NCBI RefSeq assembly: GCF_018623055.1 | Contig: NZ_CP076019.1 | Coordinates: forward strand, 372,001 to 436,000 | Direction: 5' to 3' | DNA length: 64,000 nt | DNA from: Halorubrum sp. 2020YC2 | Lineage (GTDB): Archaea > Halobacteriota > Halobacteria > Halobacteriales > Haloferacaceae | In this document: positions 37,811-47,152 of the stretch, piece after piece | How positions within the stretch are numbered: the stretch's first letter is position 1 | Layout of the letters: every line of letters begins with the position of its first letter | Translations under genes and position numbers: made by a program | The notes under the pieces: generated by a model | Told to the model about the DNA's origin: nothing | What the model saw: the letters and a program-made list of their open reading frames with translations, nothing else | Databases searched by the model: none

Positions 37811-39154
37811 CTACCGCCCGGTCTCCGCGTCTCCGCCCGAGAGACCCGCCTCTACGCTCTCCCCCCGACCGTGTCGGAGACAGCTGACGGTTCCGGTCGC
37901 TTCCTTCTCCGTTTCGCTCCCGGTCGGGCGGGCGACGGCCGTCGGCGTCTCGCGTTCGCAGACGCTGGGGAACGCCGCGGCCAGTCTCTCGTCCGCGGCG
38001 TCGACGTCGCCGTCTGCCAGGGCCGCGGCCGCGTCGTCGACCGCGGCCTCTGCGTCCGGGTCGGGGATCTCCCCTTCGAGACCGACGGCGCGTCGGACCG
38101 CCGCGGCGGTACGTCCCCCGGGGTCGCCGTCGGCGCCCGTCGCCGTCTCGCTTCCGGGGTCACCGACCGCGCGCTCCGGGAGCTCTCTCGCCTGGACCGA
38201 GAACCGGAGCTCAGCGATCGCCCGCCAGGTCTCCGCGGACACCGAGAGGTCCTCGGGCGGTATCACGTCGGGACACCGAGGGTGGAACCGACAGCCGGAC
38301 GGCGGGTCGCTCGGGTCCGGCACCGTGTCCGTGAGCGGCCGCCCGAGCTCCCGGTCCGTCGGGTCGAGCGAGGGGACCGAGGAGAGCAACACCTGGGTGT
38401 ACGGGTGCGCCGGCTCCGCCAGCACGGTCTCGGTCGCGCCCCGCTCGACGATCTCACCGAGGTACATGACCGCGACCCGGTCGCAGCTCCGCCGGATGAC
38501 GTCGAGGTCGTGACTGACGAACAGGACGGCGATGTCGAACTCGCGCCGGATCCGGTCCAACAGGTCGAGTATCTCGGAGCGGACCCGCGCGTCCAGCGCG
38601 CTCGTCGGCTCGTCCGCGACGATGAGGTCGGGGCTGACGACGAGCGCCCGGGCGATCGAGATGCGCTGTTTCTCGCCCCCGGAGAACTCGTGCGGGTACC
38701 GGTCTACGTCGTCACTCGAGAGGCCGACGCGTTCGAGGATGTCCGCGACGACCGCGCGTCGCCGGTCGGCGTCGTCGAGCCCGTGGATCCGGAGGGGTTC
38801 GGCCACCGCCTCCCCGACGGTCATCCGCGGGTCGAGGGCGTCGTTGGGGTCCTGAACGATCAGCTGGGTGCGCCGACGGAACTCCCGCAGGTCGCCTCCG
38901 GAAAGCTCCGAGACCGGATCCCCGTCGAAGCGGACCTCGCCCGCCGTCGGCTCTTCGATCCCCAAGAGGGTGTGGGCCGTCGTCGTCTTGCCGCTGCCCG
39001 ACTCGCCCACTATTCCGAGCGCCTCCCCGCGCTCGACGTCGAAGCTCACCCCGTCGACGGCGCGGACCCGCCCGACCTCGCGCCGGAGCAGGCCGCGGGT
39101 GATCGGGTAGTGCTTCTCCAGGCCGCGGACCGAGCAGATCGGGTCGTCGGTCAT
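37811..39154 (-). CDS. System 3 peptide ABC transporter ATPase (DppF type)
   Basis: 447 residues. Walker [12 protein letters not shown]-loop LIVQDPNDALDPR, signature FSGGEKQR, Walker [13 protein letters not shown] and H-loop LFVSHD are present. The C-terminal tail has GCRFHPRC, a long Ala/Asp-rich insert (about 340-405), and then PSVC and VSCLRH. It overlaps the DppD-type gene by 4 bases. It is more like the system 1 protein than the system 2 one. Confidence 0.9.
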   Translation of the reverse strand: MTDDPICSVRGLEKHYPITRGLLRREVGRVRAVDGVSFDVERGEALGIVGESGSGKTTTAHTLLGIEEPTAGEVRFDGDPVSELSGGDLREFRRRTQLIVQDPNDALDPRMTVGEAVAEPLRIHGLDDADRRRAVVADILERVGLSSDDVDRYPHEFSGGEKQRISIARALVVSPDLIVADEPTSALDARVRSEILDLLDRIRREFDIAVLFVSHDLDVIRRSCDRVAVMYLGEIVERGATETVLAEPAHPYTQVLLSSVPSLDPTDRELGRPLTDTVPDPSDPPSGCRFHPRCPDVIPPEDLSVSAETWRAIAELRFSVQARELPERAVGDPGSETATGADGDPGGRTAAAVRRAVGLEGEIPDPDAEAAVDDAAAALADGDVDAADERLAAAFPSVCERETPTAVARPTGSETEKEATGTVSCLRHGRGESVEAGLSGGDAETGR

Positions 39155-40266
39155 CGCGACTCGCCCTCCGCGTCCGAGGGCCGCGTCGCGGCCGACTCCG
39201 CGGGCGCGCGCTCCGGGCCCCTCCCGTCTCGGCTGTCAACCGGCGAGGTCGCGTTCTCGCGGATCCGCGAGGCGTCCCCGTCCGGCCCGTAGTGGACGCA
39301 CGACGCCGCGTGGTCCGGGTCCCCGGCGACCGAGCGGAACGCCGGCTGTCCGCCGCCCGCGCACTCGTCGACCGCGTGCGGGCACTCCGCTCGGAACCGG
39401 CAGCCGTCGGTCGGTATCTCGGCGCGGGCGGTCCGCTCCGCGACGGACGCGCCCGCGCGCTCGCCGTAGCTGTCGAACAGCGCCTGCGTGTACGGGTGCG
39501 AAGGGGTCGAGAACACCGACTCGACCGGGCCGCGCTCGACGATCGTCCCGCCGTACATGACCAGCACGCGGTCCGCGACGGCGGCGACGACCCGCAGGTC
39601 GTGGGTCACGAGCAGGATGCTCGTCCCGTCGCCGGCGATCGACCGGAACAGGTCGAGCAGCCGCGCCTGGACGGTCACGTCCACCGCGGTCGTCGGCTCG
39701 TCGGCTATCAGCAGGTCCGGGTCCCCCGCCAGCGCGACCGCGATGGCGATCCGCTGTTGCATCCCGCCCGAGAACTCGTGCGGGTGGCTGTCGAGGCGCT
39801 CGTCCGCCCGGGGGATACCTACCCGGCGCAGCAGGTCGACGGCCCGGTCCCGCGCCGCCGACCGGCTCACGTCCTCGTGGATCCGTATCGGCTCCGTCAC
39901 CTGTTTCCCGACGGTGTACACCGGGTCGAGCGCGCTCTGCGGGTTCTGGAACACGTGCGCGATCCGACGCCCCCGGACCGACCGCAGCGCCGCCGCCGAC
40001 CGGCCGGCGACGGACTCGCCGTCGAACTCGACGGCGTCCGACGACACCTCCGCCGGGGGCTGGGGGACGAGACCGGTGAGCGACTCGCAGGTGACGCTTT
40101 TCCCGCTACCGGACTCCCCGACCAGACACACCGTCTCGCCGCGCTCGACGTCGAAGCTCACCCCGTCGACCGCGTGGAGCCAGCCGTCGTCGGTCCGGAT
40201 CCGCGTCCGGAGGTCGCGCACGGAGAGGAGCGGGGTCTGGGGGGATCCGCCGCGAGAGCGAGTCAC
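39151..40266 (-). CDS. System 3 peptide ABC transporter ATPase (DppD type)
   Basis: 371 residues. Walker A GESGSGKSVT, signature FSGGMQQR, Walker [13 protein letters not shown] and H-loop LLVTHD are visible. The C-terminal motif is DGCRFRAECPHAVDEC, then ASCVHYG, the compact Cys set. ATGA-type overlaps with both neighbours show tight coupling. The extreme C-terminus is a low-complexity charged tail. Confidence 0.9.
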   Translation of the reverse strand: MTRSRGGSPQTPLLSVRDLRTRIRTDDGWLHAVDGVSFDVERGETVCLVGESGSGKSVTCESLTGLVPQPPAEVSSDAVEFDGESVAGRSAAALRSVRGRRIAHVFQNPQSALDPVYTVGKQVTEPIRIHEDVSRSAARDRAVDLLRRVGIPRADERLDSHPHEFSGGMQQRIAIAVALAGDPDLLIADEPTTAVDVTVQARLLDLFRSIAGDGTSILLVTHDLRVVAAVADRVLVMYGGTIVERGPVESVFSTPSHPYTQALFDSYGERAGASVAERTARAEIPTDGCRFRAECPHAVDECAGGGQPAFRSVAGDPDHAASCVHYGPDGDASRIRENATSPVDSRDGRGPERAPAESAATRPSDAEGESR

Positions 40267-41474
40267 GACCGGTCACCCCGCGGGTCGAGGGCGTCGCGAA
40301 CGCCGTCTCCGAGCGTCTTGAACGCGACGAGCGTCGCCGTCAGCGCGGCGGCCGGGAGCGACGACACCCACCAGATCCTGTAGGCGGGCTGGTCGGCCCG
40401 TTCCTGTAGCTGTCCGGCGACCGCCGCGTTGGTCGACTCGCTGATCGTCGACCCCCACGAGTAGGTGCCGATCTCGTGGAACCCGAGGAACGCGACGCCG
40501 GCCTCGATGAGGACGAACAGCGCGAGCAGCTGGAACACGGCCGGAACGAGCGTGTTCGTGCTGTTGGGGAGGATGTGCCGCCGAGCGATGTACGCGCCCG
40601 ACGCTCCGAGGCTCCGTGCGACGAGGACGTACCCCTCCTCGCGGCGCTGGATCACCTCGCTGCGGACTAATCGTGCGATCCCGCCCCAGCTGAGCAGTCC
40701 GAACGTCGCGAGCAGCAGCAGGAGGGAGGGACCGTAGTAGGCGTAGCCGATGAAGTACAACAGGAGCGCCGGGATACACAGCTGAACGTCGACGTACGAC
40801 GACAGCAGGTCGTCGACGACGCCGCCGCGGATCCCCGCGACGACGCCGACCGCCGCGGCCAGCGGAACGATGAACGCCGCCGAGATGACGGTCACGTACG
40901 CCGCCGTGCGCGCGCCCTCGACGAGGAGGTACCCGAGCGGGTGGCCGCGCTCGTTAGTCCCCAGCGGGTACTCCCATGCGCCGTGACACACCCGATCGAA
41001 CGCGCCGCCCGTCTCGACGCCGAGACACTCCTGCGGGGGAACCGTGCTGGCGAATCCGACGGGCGGGTGGTAGGCGTGCTGGAACCGGAGCGGGGGAGCG
41101 TCGCCCAGCGCCGGGCCGGCGACGCCGACGGCGACGACCCCGGCGACGAACGCGCCCGAGAGGAACACGACGGGCCGTCGTCGAACCGCCGCTCGGAGCG
41201 AGGCGCGCCGCCGACGGAGCCGCCTCGCGAGCGGGACCGCGCCGTACGCCGCGACGACCGTCACGGCGAGGAGGAACACCCAGTCGAGGGTGACGGGACG
41301 CCAGCCACCGACCAGGTGTAGTCCCGCCGACCGCGCCTGGTAGACGCGACCGAGCGCGAGGAGCAGCACGCCGACCGCCAGCGTCGCCCGCTCGGCCGTG
41401 ACCGTTCGCTTCGAGCGGTGAATCTCGTCCCAGTCGAGGTCCTCGAACTGCGGGTCGTCTTCTGTCGGCGGCAT
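40263..41474 (-). CDS. System 3 peptide ABC permease (DppC type), extended
   Basis: 403 residues. Two extra N-terminal helices (about 30-46 and 62-80) and a basic loop (ARRLRRRRASLRAAVRRRP) precede the standard DppC core. The outer loop carries two Cys (QECLGVETGGAFDRVCHGAWEYPLGT in two parts), parallel to system 1. The EAA loop is REEGYVLVARSLGASGAYIARRHILPN. First gene of the minus-strand trio; a palindrome overlaps its promoter. Confidence 0.88.
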   Translation of the reverse strand: MPPTEDDPQFEDLDWDEIHRSKRTVTAERATLAVGVLLLALGRVYQARSAGLHLVGGWRPVTLDWVFLLAVTVVAAYGAVPLARRLRRRRASLRAAVRRRPVVFLSGAFVAGVVAVGVAGPALGDAPPLRFQHAYHPPVGFASTVPPQECLGVETGGAFDRVCHGAWEYPLGTNERGHPLGYLLVEGARTAAYVTVISAAFIVPLAAAVGVVAGIRGGVVDDLLSSYVDVQLCIPALLLYFIGYAYYGPSLLLLLATFGLLSWGGIARLVRSEVIQRREEGYVLVARSLGASGAYIARRHILPNSTNTLVPAVFQLLALFVLIEAGVAFLGFHEIGTYSWGSTISESTNAAVAGQLQERADQPAYRIWWVSSLPAAALTATLVAFKTLGDGVRDALDPRGDRS

Positions 41475-41502
41475 GCGGAGGGTGACCGTAGTATCGACGC
41501 AC

Positions 41503-41518
41503 GGTGGTTAAAACCACC
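41503..41518. promoter_or_regulatory. 16-bp palindrome over the system 3 promoter
   Basis: GGTGGTTAAAACCACC is a perfect palindrome 29-44 bases ahead of the DppC-type ATG at 41474. Its TTTTAACC core on the minus strand is where a TATA box would lie, so a repressor bound here could block TBP. The assignment as an operator is inference. Confidence 0.5.
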
Positions 41519-41598
41519 TGACGGATCCGCGACGCCGCGACAAATATCATCCGGCGTTTCGGGTGAATCAACCGGAGAGCGCCGGGCCCCGCCCGTGA

Positions 41599-41606
41599 TT
41601 TAATAT
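41599..41606 (+). promoter_or_regulatory. TATA-like box ahead of the system 3 plus-strand unit
   Basis: TTTAATAT is centred about 29 bases before GTG 41632, the geometry of a leaderless haloarchaeal promoter. Confidence 0.45.
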
Positions 41607-41631
41607 CCCTCCGCTCGTGGTGCCCGCAAAC

Positions 41632-41721
41632 GTGTCCTCCGAACCGCCCTCGAAGCCCTCGCACTTCCCGGGGGCCGCCGACGCGACGGCACAGGCGCCG
41701 AACCCGGGTGAGCACCGGTGA
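41632..41721 (+). CDS. Possible 29-residue leaderless peptide coupled to the permease
   Basis: From GTG 41632 the frame reads VSSEPPSKPSHFPGAADAT and ends GEHR, then stops at 41719-41721. The stop overlaps the permease GTG as GTGA, the pattern used by true overlapping genes here. A TATA-like box stands at the leaderless distance upstream. The peptide is polar and Pro-rich with no known motif. It could be a small protein, a leader peptide or chance. Confidence 0.35.
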   Translation: MSSEPPSKPSHFPGAADATAQAPNPGEHR

Positions 41722-42659
41722 CCCCGCTGCGGATCCTCGCGAAGCGGGTCGCGATGGGTCTCGTGACCTCTTGGGCCGTCCTCACGACGATATTCGCGCT
41801 GTTCACGCTCACCGAAGACTGGGTGCTGTCCGGACAGATCGGCGCCGCCAGGTTCGCCGGCGAGAACGACCCGGAAGCGCTCGCGGCGATCCGAGCGGAG
41901 TACTTCGCGGCGCGCGGACTCGACAGGTCGCTGACCGACGCGTACGTCGACTGGCTCGGGAACATGGTGACGCTTGACTGGGGGAGTTCGATGGCCACCG
42001 GCGAACCGGTGTTCCCGCTCGTCGCGGACGCCGCGGCCCGGACGGCCGCGTACGTCGTCCCCGCGCTCGTCTTGGCCGTGGTCTGCGGGGTCTCGATCGG
42101 GATGTTCGCCGCGTTATACCCGAAGAGCCGTCTCGGGTCCGGCGGCGTCGCGGCGGCGTACCTGCTGTTCGCCGTGCCGACCTTCTGGCTCGGCGGGATG
42201 CTCCTGTCGTTCACACTCGACGGCCGGATCGACCGCACGCCCCTCGTCTTCGACCACCTGCTCCCGATCGGGCTGACGTTCACCGCGCTGCTCGGCGGGT
42301 ACGTCAGCTACTCGCGCGCTCACTCGCGGGAGTACGCCACCGCGGAGTTCGTCTCGCTCGTCAGGGCCAAGGGCGCGTCGGGGTACCGGGTCGCCTCCCA
42401 CGTCCTCCGGAACGCCGCGATCCCGTTCTTCTCGATGCTGTTCACCGAGGCGCTCGGGCTGCTCGTCCTCGCGACCTTCGTGATCGAGGTGCTGTTCGGC
42501 ATCGAGGGGTTCGGCCTCCTGTTGTTGCGGGCGGTCGCTGACCGCGACCTCCCCGTGCTCCTCGGCGGGACCGTCGTGGTGATCGCGGTCGGGGTGCTCG
42601 GGAACATCGTTCAGGACATTGCGTACGGCTACCTCGACCCGCGGGTCGAGATGGGGTAG
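41718..42659 (+). CDS. System 3 peptide ABC permease (DppB type)
   Basis: 313 residues from GTG 41718 (product begins MTPLRILAKRVAMGLVTSW). Six helices; the outer segment has LDRSLTDAYVDWLGNMVTLDWGSS and the EAA loop FVSLVRAKGASGYRVASHVLRN. It is divergent from the other three system 3 genes, unlike the single operons of systems 1 and 2. No binding-protein gene accompanies system 3, so it must use one encoded elsewhere or borrow from systems 1 or 2. Confidence 0.88.
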   Translation: MTPLRILAKRVAMGLVTSWAVLTTIFALFTLTEDWVLSGQIGAARFAGENDPEALAAIRAEYFAARGLDRSLTDAYVDWLGNMVTLDWGSSMATGEPVFPLVADAAARTAAYVVPALVLAVVCGVSIGMFAALYPKSRLGSGGVAAAYLLFAVPTFWLGGMLLSFTLDGRIDRTPLVFDHLLPIGLTFTALLGGYVSYSRAHSREYATAEFVSLVRAKGASGYRVASHVLRNAAIPFFSMLFTEALGLLVLATFVIEVLFGIEGFGLLLLRAVADRDLPVLLGGTVVVIAVGVLGNIVQDIAYGYLDPRVEMG

Positions 42660-42677
42660 AAACCGCCCCGACCGGGC

Positions 42678-43697
42678 TCAGGGCGTGACGCCCGTGTCCT
42701 CGCCCGGCGTCGCGACCTTCTCCGGTTCCAGTTCGAGGATGTGTTCGCCGCAGTCCTCACAGCGGACCGCGACCACTTCGTGCGCCATACAACAGGACTC
42801 GACGGTGTCCGCGGTCGCGGCGACGTCGCCGCCGCACACCGGACACGAGGAGAGGAACGAGCGGAGCGACTGGAGGATCGAGAGCCGCTGTTCGGCCGGC
42901 ACGTCGAGCCACCGGTCGGTGCGCTCGACGAGCGCGAGGTGCGACGCCACGTCCGCGAGGTACGCGCCGTCGCCCGGCCATTTCCGGACGCGTCGCAGGA
43001 CGGTCACGGCGGGGTACTCCCGGTCCTCGAAGGCGACGTCGTCCGGGTCCACGCCGAACATCTCTGCGAGCGTCTCCGCTCCGACGGCCTCGCGTTCGAG
43101 CGACGAGACGCGCGACCCGACCGCCGCGGCGAACTCGTCCTCGAAGACCAGGTCCTCGCCGTCGTCCGTCGGCTCCACGACGCCCACATCGAGGAGGAAC
43201 TCGATCGGGTCCACGGCGTTCTCGCGCTGGTCCCGGATCCGCTCGACCGTCTCGAACTCCGGCTCGTCGGCGTCGGCCTGATCCGCGGTCTCGGCGTCGT
43301 CGGTGTCCGCGTCGTCGGCGGCCCGGCCGGTGGTCTCGTCGACCGTCCCGTCAGGCTCGAACGTGGTCACCGTCACCTCGTCGGACCGCCCGGTCGACGC
43401 CTCCTCCCAGCCGTCTCGGGGGCCCTCGGGGGCCTTCCCGAACAGGCGGAGCACGCGGTCGGGGAGGTACCGCTTCGTGAGTTCGGGCGTGCCGGGGACC
43501 AGATACCCCCGGTAGTAGATGCTTCCCAGCGACGCGACGAGGACGACAGCCGCGACCACCGGGCCGAACACCGCGGTCGCCGCGGTCAGCGCGACGGCGA
43601 GAACCACGTTGAGAACGGTGCACGGAACGCAGCGGTTCTCCCCGGTGTACTCCGGCTCGCGGATCCTGTCTCGCAACGACGTGCCACGGGAGCTCAT
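42678..43697 (-). CDS. Haloarchaeal membrane protein with Zn-ribbon Cys pairs
   Basis: 339 residues. The N-terminus has CVPC followed by two helices (about 30-65). A long acidic linker (about 110-150) leads to a soluble domain, and near the C-terminus CPVCGG, SCCMAHE and CEDCGEH form likely zinc ribbons. The LAEMFGVDPDDVAFEDRE segment is ordered. I know no function; the Cys arrangement suggests metal binding on the cytoplasmic side. Confidence 0.65.
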   Translation of the reverse strand: MSSRGTSLRDRIREPEYTGENRCVPCTVLNVVLAVALTAATAVFGPVVAAVVLVASLGSIYYRGYLVPGTPELTKRYLPDRVLRLFGKAPEGPRDGWEEASTGRSDEVTVTTFEPDGTVDETTGRAADDADTDDAETADQADADEPEFETVERIRDQRENAVDPIEFLLDVGVVEPTDDGEDLVFEDEFAAAVGSRVSSLEREAVGAETLAEMFGVDPDDVAFEDREYPAVTVLRRVRKWPGDGAYLADVASHLALVERTDRWLDVPAEQRLSILQSLRSFLSSCPVCGGDVAATADTVESCCMAHEVVAVRCEDCGEHILELEPEKVATPGEDTGVTP

Positions 43698-43786
43698 GTT
43701 CGCAGGTGTCTCCGCAGCGATAAAAACAGACGGTGTCCCGGATCACGCCGCCGCGAAACCGGCCGGCGAGGACGCCGGGGTCCCGA

Positions 43787-44821
43787 TCAGTCGTCGGCCT
43801 CTCGGGTCTCCTCGCGCGGCGTCGAGTCGCGGTCGCGGCCCTCGGGGCCGCGGTCATCGACGGCGTCGCGTCTCCCGGTCTCGGAGGGATGTCCGGGCGT
43901 CGCGGCGTCGACCGCTCGCTCGTACCGCTCGATCTGTTCGCGGTGGAGCGAGTGGATCATGTCCGCGAGGACGCCGAACACGAGCAGTTGGATCCCGAGG
44001 ATGACCGCGCCGACCGCACCGACGGCGATCACTTCGTGGCTGATCCCGAACGCGAGGTACCGGTACAGCACGAACGCTCCCATCGCGGCTCCCGCCGCCG
44101 TCGACGCCACGCCGGCGCTGCCGAAGTAGAACAGCGGGTTGTTCGTCTTCGCCTTGCGGTACAGCTCCAAGAAGATCACCCCGCCGTCCCGGATCGGGTG
44201 GAGGTTCGTCGCGGAGCCGCCGGGTCGCTCCCGGTAGGTGATCGGCACCACGGCGACCGAGACGCGGTTCTTCACGCACTCGACGGCCATCTCAGTCTCG
44301 ATGCCGAACCCGTCCGCGGTGAGGTGGAGCCGAAGGAACGACTCGCGGGTGAACGCGCGGTACCCCGAGAGGATGTCGCGGTAGCCCTCGCGGTGGATCG
44401 CCCGGAACGCGACGTTGATCAGGCGGTTCCCGATCTGGTTGAGCCGAGTCATCGCGCCCGGTCGCATGTCCGCGAAGCGGTTCCCGATCACGTGGTCGGC
44501 GTCGCCGGCGAGGAGGGGTTCGAGCATTGCGTCCGCGTCCGCCGCGTCGTAGGTGGCGTCGGCGTCCGCCATCAGGACGTACGACGCGGCCACGTGGTCG
44601 CGGACCGCCTCCCGGACCGCCTGTCCCTTCCCGCGACCCGACTGCTCGACGACGCGCGCGCCGGCCTCGCGGGCGATCGACCGCGTCTCGTCCGTCGAGC
44701 CGCCGTCGATCACCAGCACCTCTTCGAACCCGGCGTCGCGGAAGTCCGTGACGACGCGTGCGACCGTCTCGGCCTCGTTCATCGTCGGCAACAGGACGCA
44801 GACGTCGTCGTACTCGCTCAT
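43787..44821 (-). CDS. aglJ: Dolichol-phosphate glycosyltransferase AglJ-like
   Basis: 344 residues from ATG 44821 (MSEYDDVCVLLPTMNEAET). It is a GT2 enzyme with VLVIDGGSTDET, ADADATYDAADADAMLE (DxD-type site) and FGIETEMAVECV, then two C-terminal membrane helices (about 230-290). It closely matches my memory of AglJ, which loads the first hexose on dolichol phosphate for S-layer N-glycosylation in haloarchaea. Other agl genes are not nearby. A further in-frame extension to 45037 is Arg-rich and unlikely to be translated. Confidence 0.85.
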   Translation of the reverse strand: MSEYDDVCVLLPTMNEAETVARVVTDFRDAGFEEVLVIDGGSTDETRSIAREAGARVVEQSGRGKGQAVREAVRDHVAASYVLMADADATYDAADADAMLEPLLAGDADHVIGNRFADMRPGAMTRLNQIGNRLINVAFRAIHREGYRDILSGYRAFTRESFLRLHLTADGFGIETEMAVECVKNRVSVAVVPITYRERPGGSATNLHPIRDGGVIFLELYRKAKTNNPLFYFGSAGVASTAAGAAMGAFVLYRYLAFGISHEVIAVGAVGAVILGIQLLVFGVLADMIHSLHREQIERYERAVDAATPGHPSETGRRDAVDDRGPEGRDRDSTPREETREADD

Positions 44822-45043
44822 CAGACGAGCGATCACGGGGGAGTCGGTAAACTCTGTCCCTCCGGGTCGCCGCCGTCTCGGCGGCGGCTCGGACGACCCC
44901 CGCGTCAGCGGCGGTCGCTCGCGCCGGCGGAGCCCCTCACGCCCGCGGCGGTCCCTCGCGCCGGCGGATATCCCCCGCACCCGGCGACCGCGCACGCGGT
45001 GGCCACCCACACGCTCATGTATGCGAATATCGATCATGGGTGT

Positions 45044-45424
45044 ATGTCACATTCACCGGAGAAACACGGCGACGAACTGCTCAGCGCCGCCCGCACGGCC
45101 ACGGGCGACGAACTGCGGAGCCTCACCTACTTCACGAAGGCGGACGTCGAGCAGTTATACCTCCGCAGCGACCTGAGCCGGACGGCCGACCTCGTCGGCT
45201 TCGCGGAGAACGAGCGACAGGGGTTCCACGCGCAGTCGATGTACGCCGACACCCAGCTCGGTGACTACCGGTTCACCGTCCGCGTGTTCGAGAACGGGTA
45301 CCTCACGCGCGTCATCGCGAACGACCACGGGGTGTGGGTGACCACCGACTCGATGGAGATGGACCGGTTCGAGGAGCTTGCGAGCGCGCTCGCGTCGATC
45401 CTCCGGTCGTTCGACCCCGCCTGA
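45044..45424 (+). CDS. Uncharacterised haloarchaeal protein (DUF7522-like)
   Basis: 126 residues from ATG 45044 (MSHSPEKHGDELLSAART). Conserved-looking segments are RSLTYFTKADVEQLYLRSDLSRTADLVGFAENER and YRFTVRVFENGYLTRVIANDHGVWVTTDSM, an alpha then beta arrangement like sensor domains of haloarchaeal regulators. I recall it as DUF7522. It is convergent with the CheY-like gene 28 bases away, so a signalling role is possible. Confidence 0.62.
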   Translation: MSHSPEKHGDELLSAARTATGDELRSLTYFTKADVEQLYLRSDLSRTADLVGFAENERQGFHAQSMYADTQLGDYRFTVRVFENGYLTRVIANDHGVWVTTDSMEMDRFEELASALASILRSFDPA

Positions 45425-45452
45425 CTCGACGGGAGCCCGGCCCGCGGGGGGG

Positions 45453-45812
45453 TCACCCGAGGTGGCTCTCGAACTCCCCGACCAGCTCCTCGGCGTCGAC
45501 GGGCTTCGTCACGTAGCCGTCGGCGCCCGCCTTCACCGCCTCCATCATCTTCTCCTGCTGGTCGACGCTCGTGCACATCACGATCACCGCGTCGGGCCAG
45601 CGGTCCTTGATCGCGGCGGTCGCCTCGATCCCGGTCATCTCCGGCATCACGACGTCCATCGACACCGCGTCCGGCTCGTACGCCTCGAAGAGCTCGACCG
45701 CCTCCGCGCCGTTTTCCGCCTCGTCGACGACCTCGAACCGCTCTTCTAACGCGTCGCGGACGACGGTCCGCTGGAACGAGGAGTCGTCGACGACGAGTAC
45801 CCGCTCGGTCAT
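45453..45812 (-). CDS. CheY-like single-domain response regulator
   Basis: 119 residues from ATG 45812 (MTERVLVVDDSSFQRTVV). The receiver domain is complete: acidic pair at about 9-10, phospho-acceptor Asp in VSMDVVMPEMTG (about 54), Ser/Thr switch in VMCTSVD, and Lys in VTKPVDAEELVG. No output domain follows. It could be chemotaxis CheY or an orphan; no che genes are nearby. A CTTATG box about 26 bases upstream suits a leaderless start. Confidence 0.9.
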   Translation of the reverse strand: MTERVLVVDDSSFQRTVVRDALEERFEVVDEAENGAEAVELFEAYEPDAVSMDVVMPEMTGIEATAAIKDRWPDAVIVMCTSVDQQEKMMEAVKAGADGYVTKPVDAEELVGEFESHLG

Positions 45813-46032
45813 ACCTAATATCCCCGCCTGACCGACATAAGCGCGCGGATCGCTCGGCGCGACGCCGGCGTCAATGAGCGGTCGGGCCGCGGTCCCGGCC
45901 CCGCGGTGGGTGCCTCCGCCTCTCCCCGCACCGAGCGCGACGCCGTCGCCGGCGGGGTTCCCTTGCATATCCGATGAAGCATATAATGAACATGGGAACA
46001 ACGTTAAGGTCTATCCCACGATACGGTCGCGT

Positions 46033-47064
46033 ATGGAAACGCGGAAGGTCCAACGGTTGGGGCCGTCGACGCTGGCGATGACGCTCCCGGCCGAGTGGGC
46101 GCAGGAACACGGCGTGAACAAAGGCGACGAGGTGTCGCTCCGCATGGGCGGCAAGGGAACGCTCACGGTGCTCCCCGAGTCGGTGAGCAGCGAGGAGTCG
46201 GAGGCGGTGATCAACGCCGACGCGCTCGACGCGCGCTCGCTCGAACGGGCGATCGTCGCGCAGTACGTGTTGGGACGGCGCGTGATCCACGTCCGCAGCG
46301 AGGGCGCGCTCGACAGCGAACACATCAACGCGGTGTACAAGGCCGAGACCCAGCTGATGGGGCTCGGCGTCATCGAGGAGACGCCGGAGGACATCTCGAT
46401 CCGCTGTTCGGTCGACCCGGAGGATTTCACCCTCGACAACCTGCTCGAACGGCTGGAGAACACCGGCTCGACGATGCGGGGCGAGGGCGTGAAGGCGCTC
46501 GCGCACGGCAACCCCGACCTCGCGCAGCGCGCGCTCAACCGCGAGCGGCAGGCGAACAAGATCTTCGTCCTCCTGCTCCGGCTCATCTTCACCGCCTACC
46601 AGAACCCGAACCTCGCCCGCGCGGTCGGTCTCGAAGAGGGCTTCCCGCTGATCGGCTACCGCTCCGTCGCGAAGAACCTCGAACTCACCGCCGACAACGC
46701 GGAAGACATCGCGGAGATCGTGATGGAGGCCGACGGCCACACTCTCGACGTCGACAGCGCGACGATGCGGCAGATCCGCGAGTTCACCGACCAGGTGGAC
46801 GACCTGACCGCGCTCGCGGTCCGGGCCGTCGTCGAGCGCGACTACGACCTCACCGTCGAGTGTCGCGACCTGTTCTCGCGGCTGGAGGACCGCGAGCAGG
46901 AGATCCTCTCCGAGCTGCCGGACGACCTCGACAACGAGACGCTGCTCATGACTCGCGAAGTGCTCGTCAGCCTCCAGCACACCGCGGAGTACGCCATGCG
47001 GAACGCCGAGATCGCGGCGAACCTCGCGCTCAACGAGGCGTCCGAGCACGTCGAGATCCTCTGA
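46033..47064 (+). CDS. PhoU-family phosphate regulator with AbrB-like DNA-binding domain
   Basis: 343 residues. The first 45 residues form a swapped-hairpin AbrB/SpoVT-like domain (METRKVQRLGPSTLAMTLPAEW, HGVNKGDEVSLRM). The rest is helical with two PhoU-like three-helix units, including NRERQANKIFVLLLRLIFTAYQNP and YRSVAKNLELTADNAEDIAEIVM. Such proteins are thought to couple phosphate status to transcription. No pst transporter genes adjoin it here. Confidence 0.85.
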   Translation: METRKVQRLGPSTLAMTLPAEWAQEHGVNKGDEVSLRMGGKGTLTVLPESVSSEESEAVINADALDARSLERAIVAQYVLGRRVIHVRSEGALDSEHINAVYKAETQLMGLGVIEETPEDISIRCSVDPEDFTLDNLLERLENTGSTMRGEGVKALAHGNPDLAQRALNRERQANKIFVLLLRLIFTAYQNPNLARAVGLEEGFPLIGYRSVAKNLELTADNAEDIAEIVMEADGHTLDVDSATMRQIREFTDQVDDLTALAVRAVVERDYDLTVECRDLFSRLEDREQEILSELPDDLDNETLLMTREVLVSLQHTAEYAMRNAEIAANLALNEASEHVEIL

Positions 47065-47152
47065 TCGCGGAGTCGCGGCGGGTCCTCGCTCGCCACGCCG
47101 ACCGCGTCGCGCGGTTCGCATGAACTAAGTGGTCCCCCGCGAAGCGGTTCGT

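Noticed and set aside
44822-45037. N-terminal extension of AglJ
   Set aside because: Arg-rich and outside the family; the Met at 44821 starts just before the GT2 domain.
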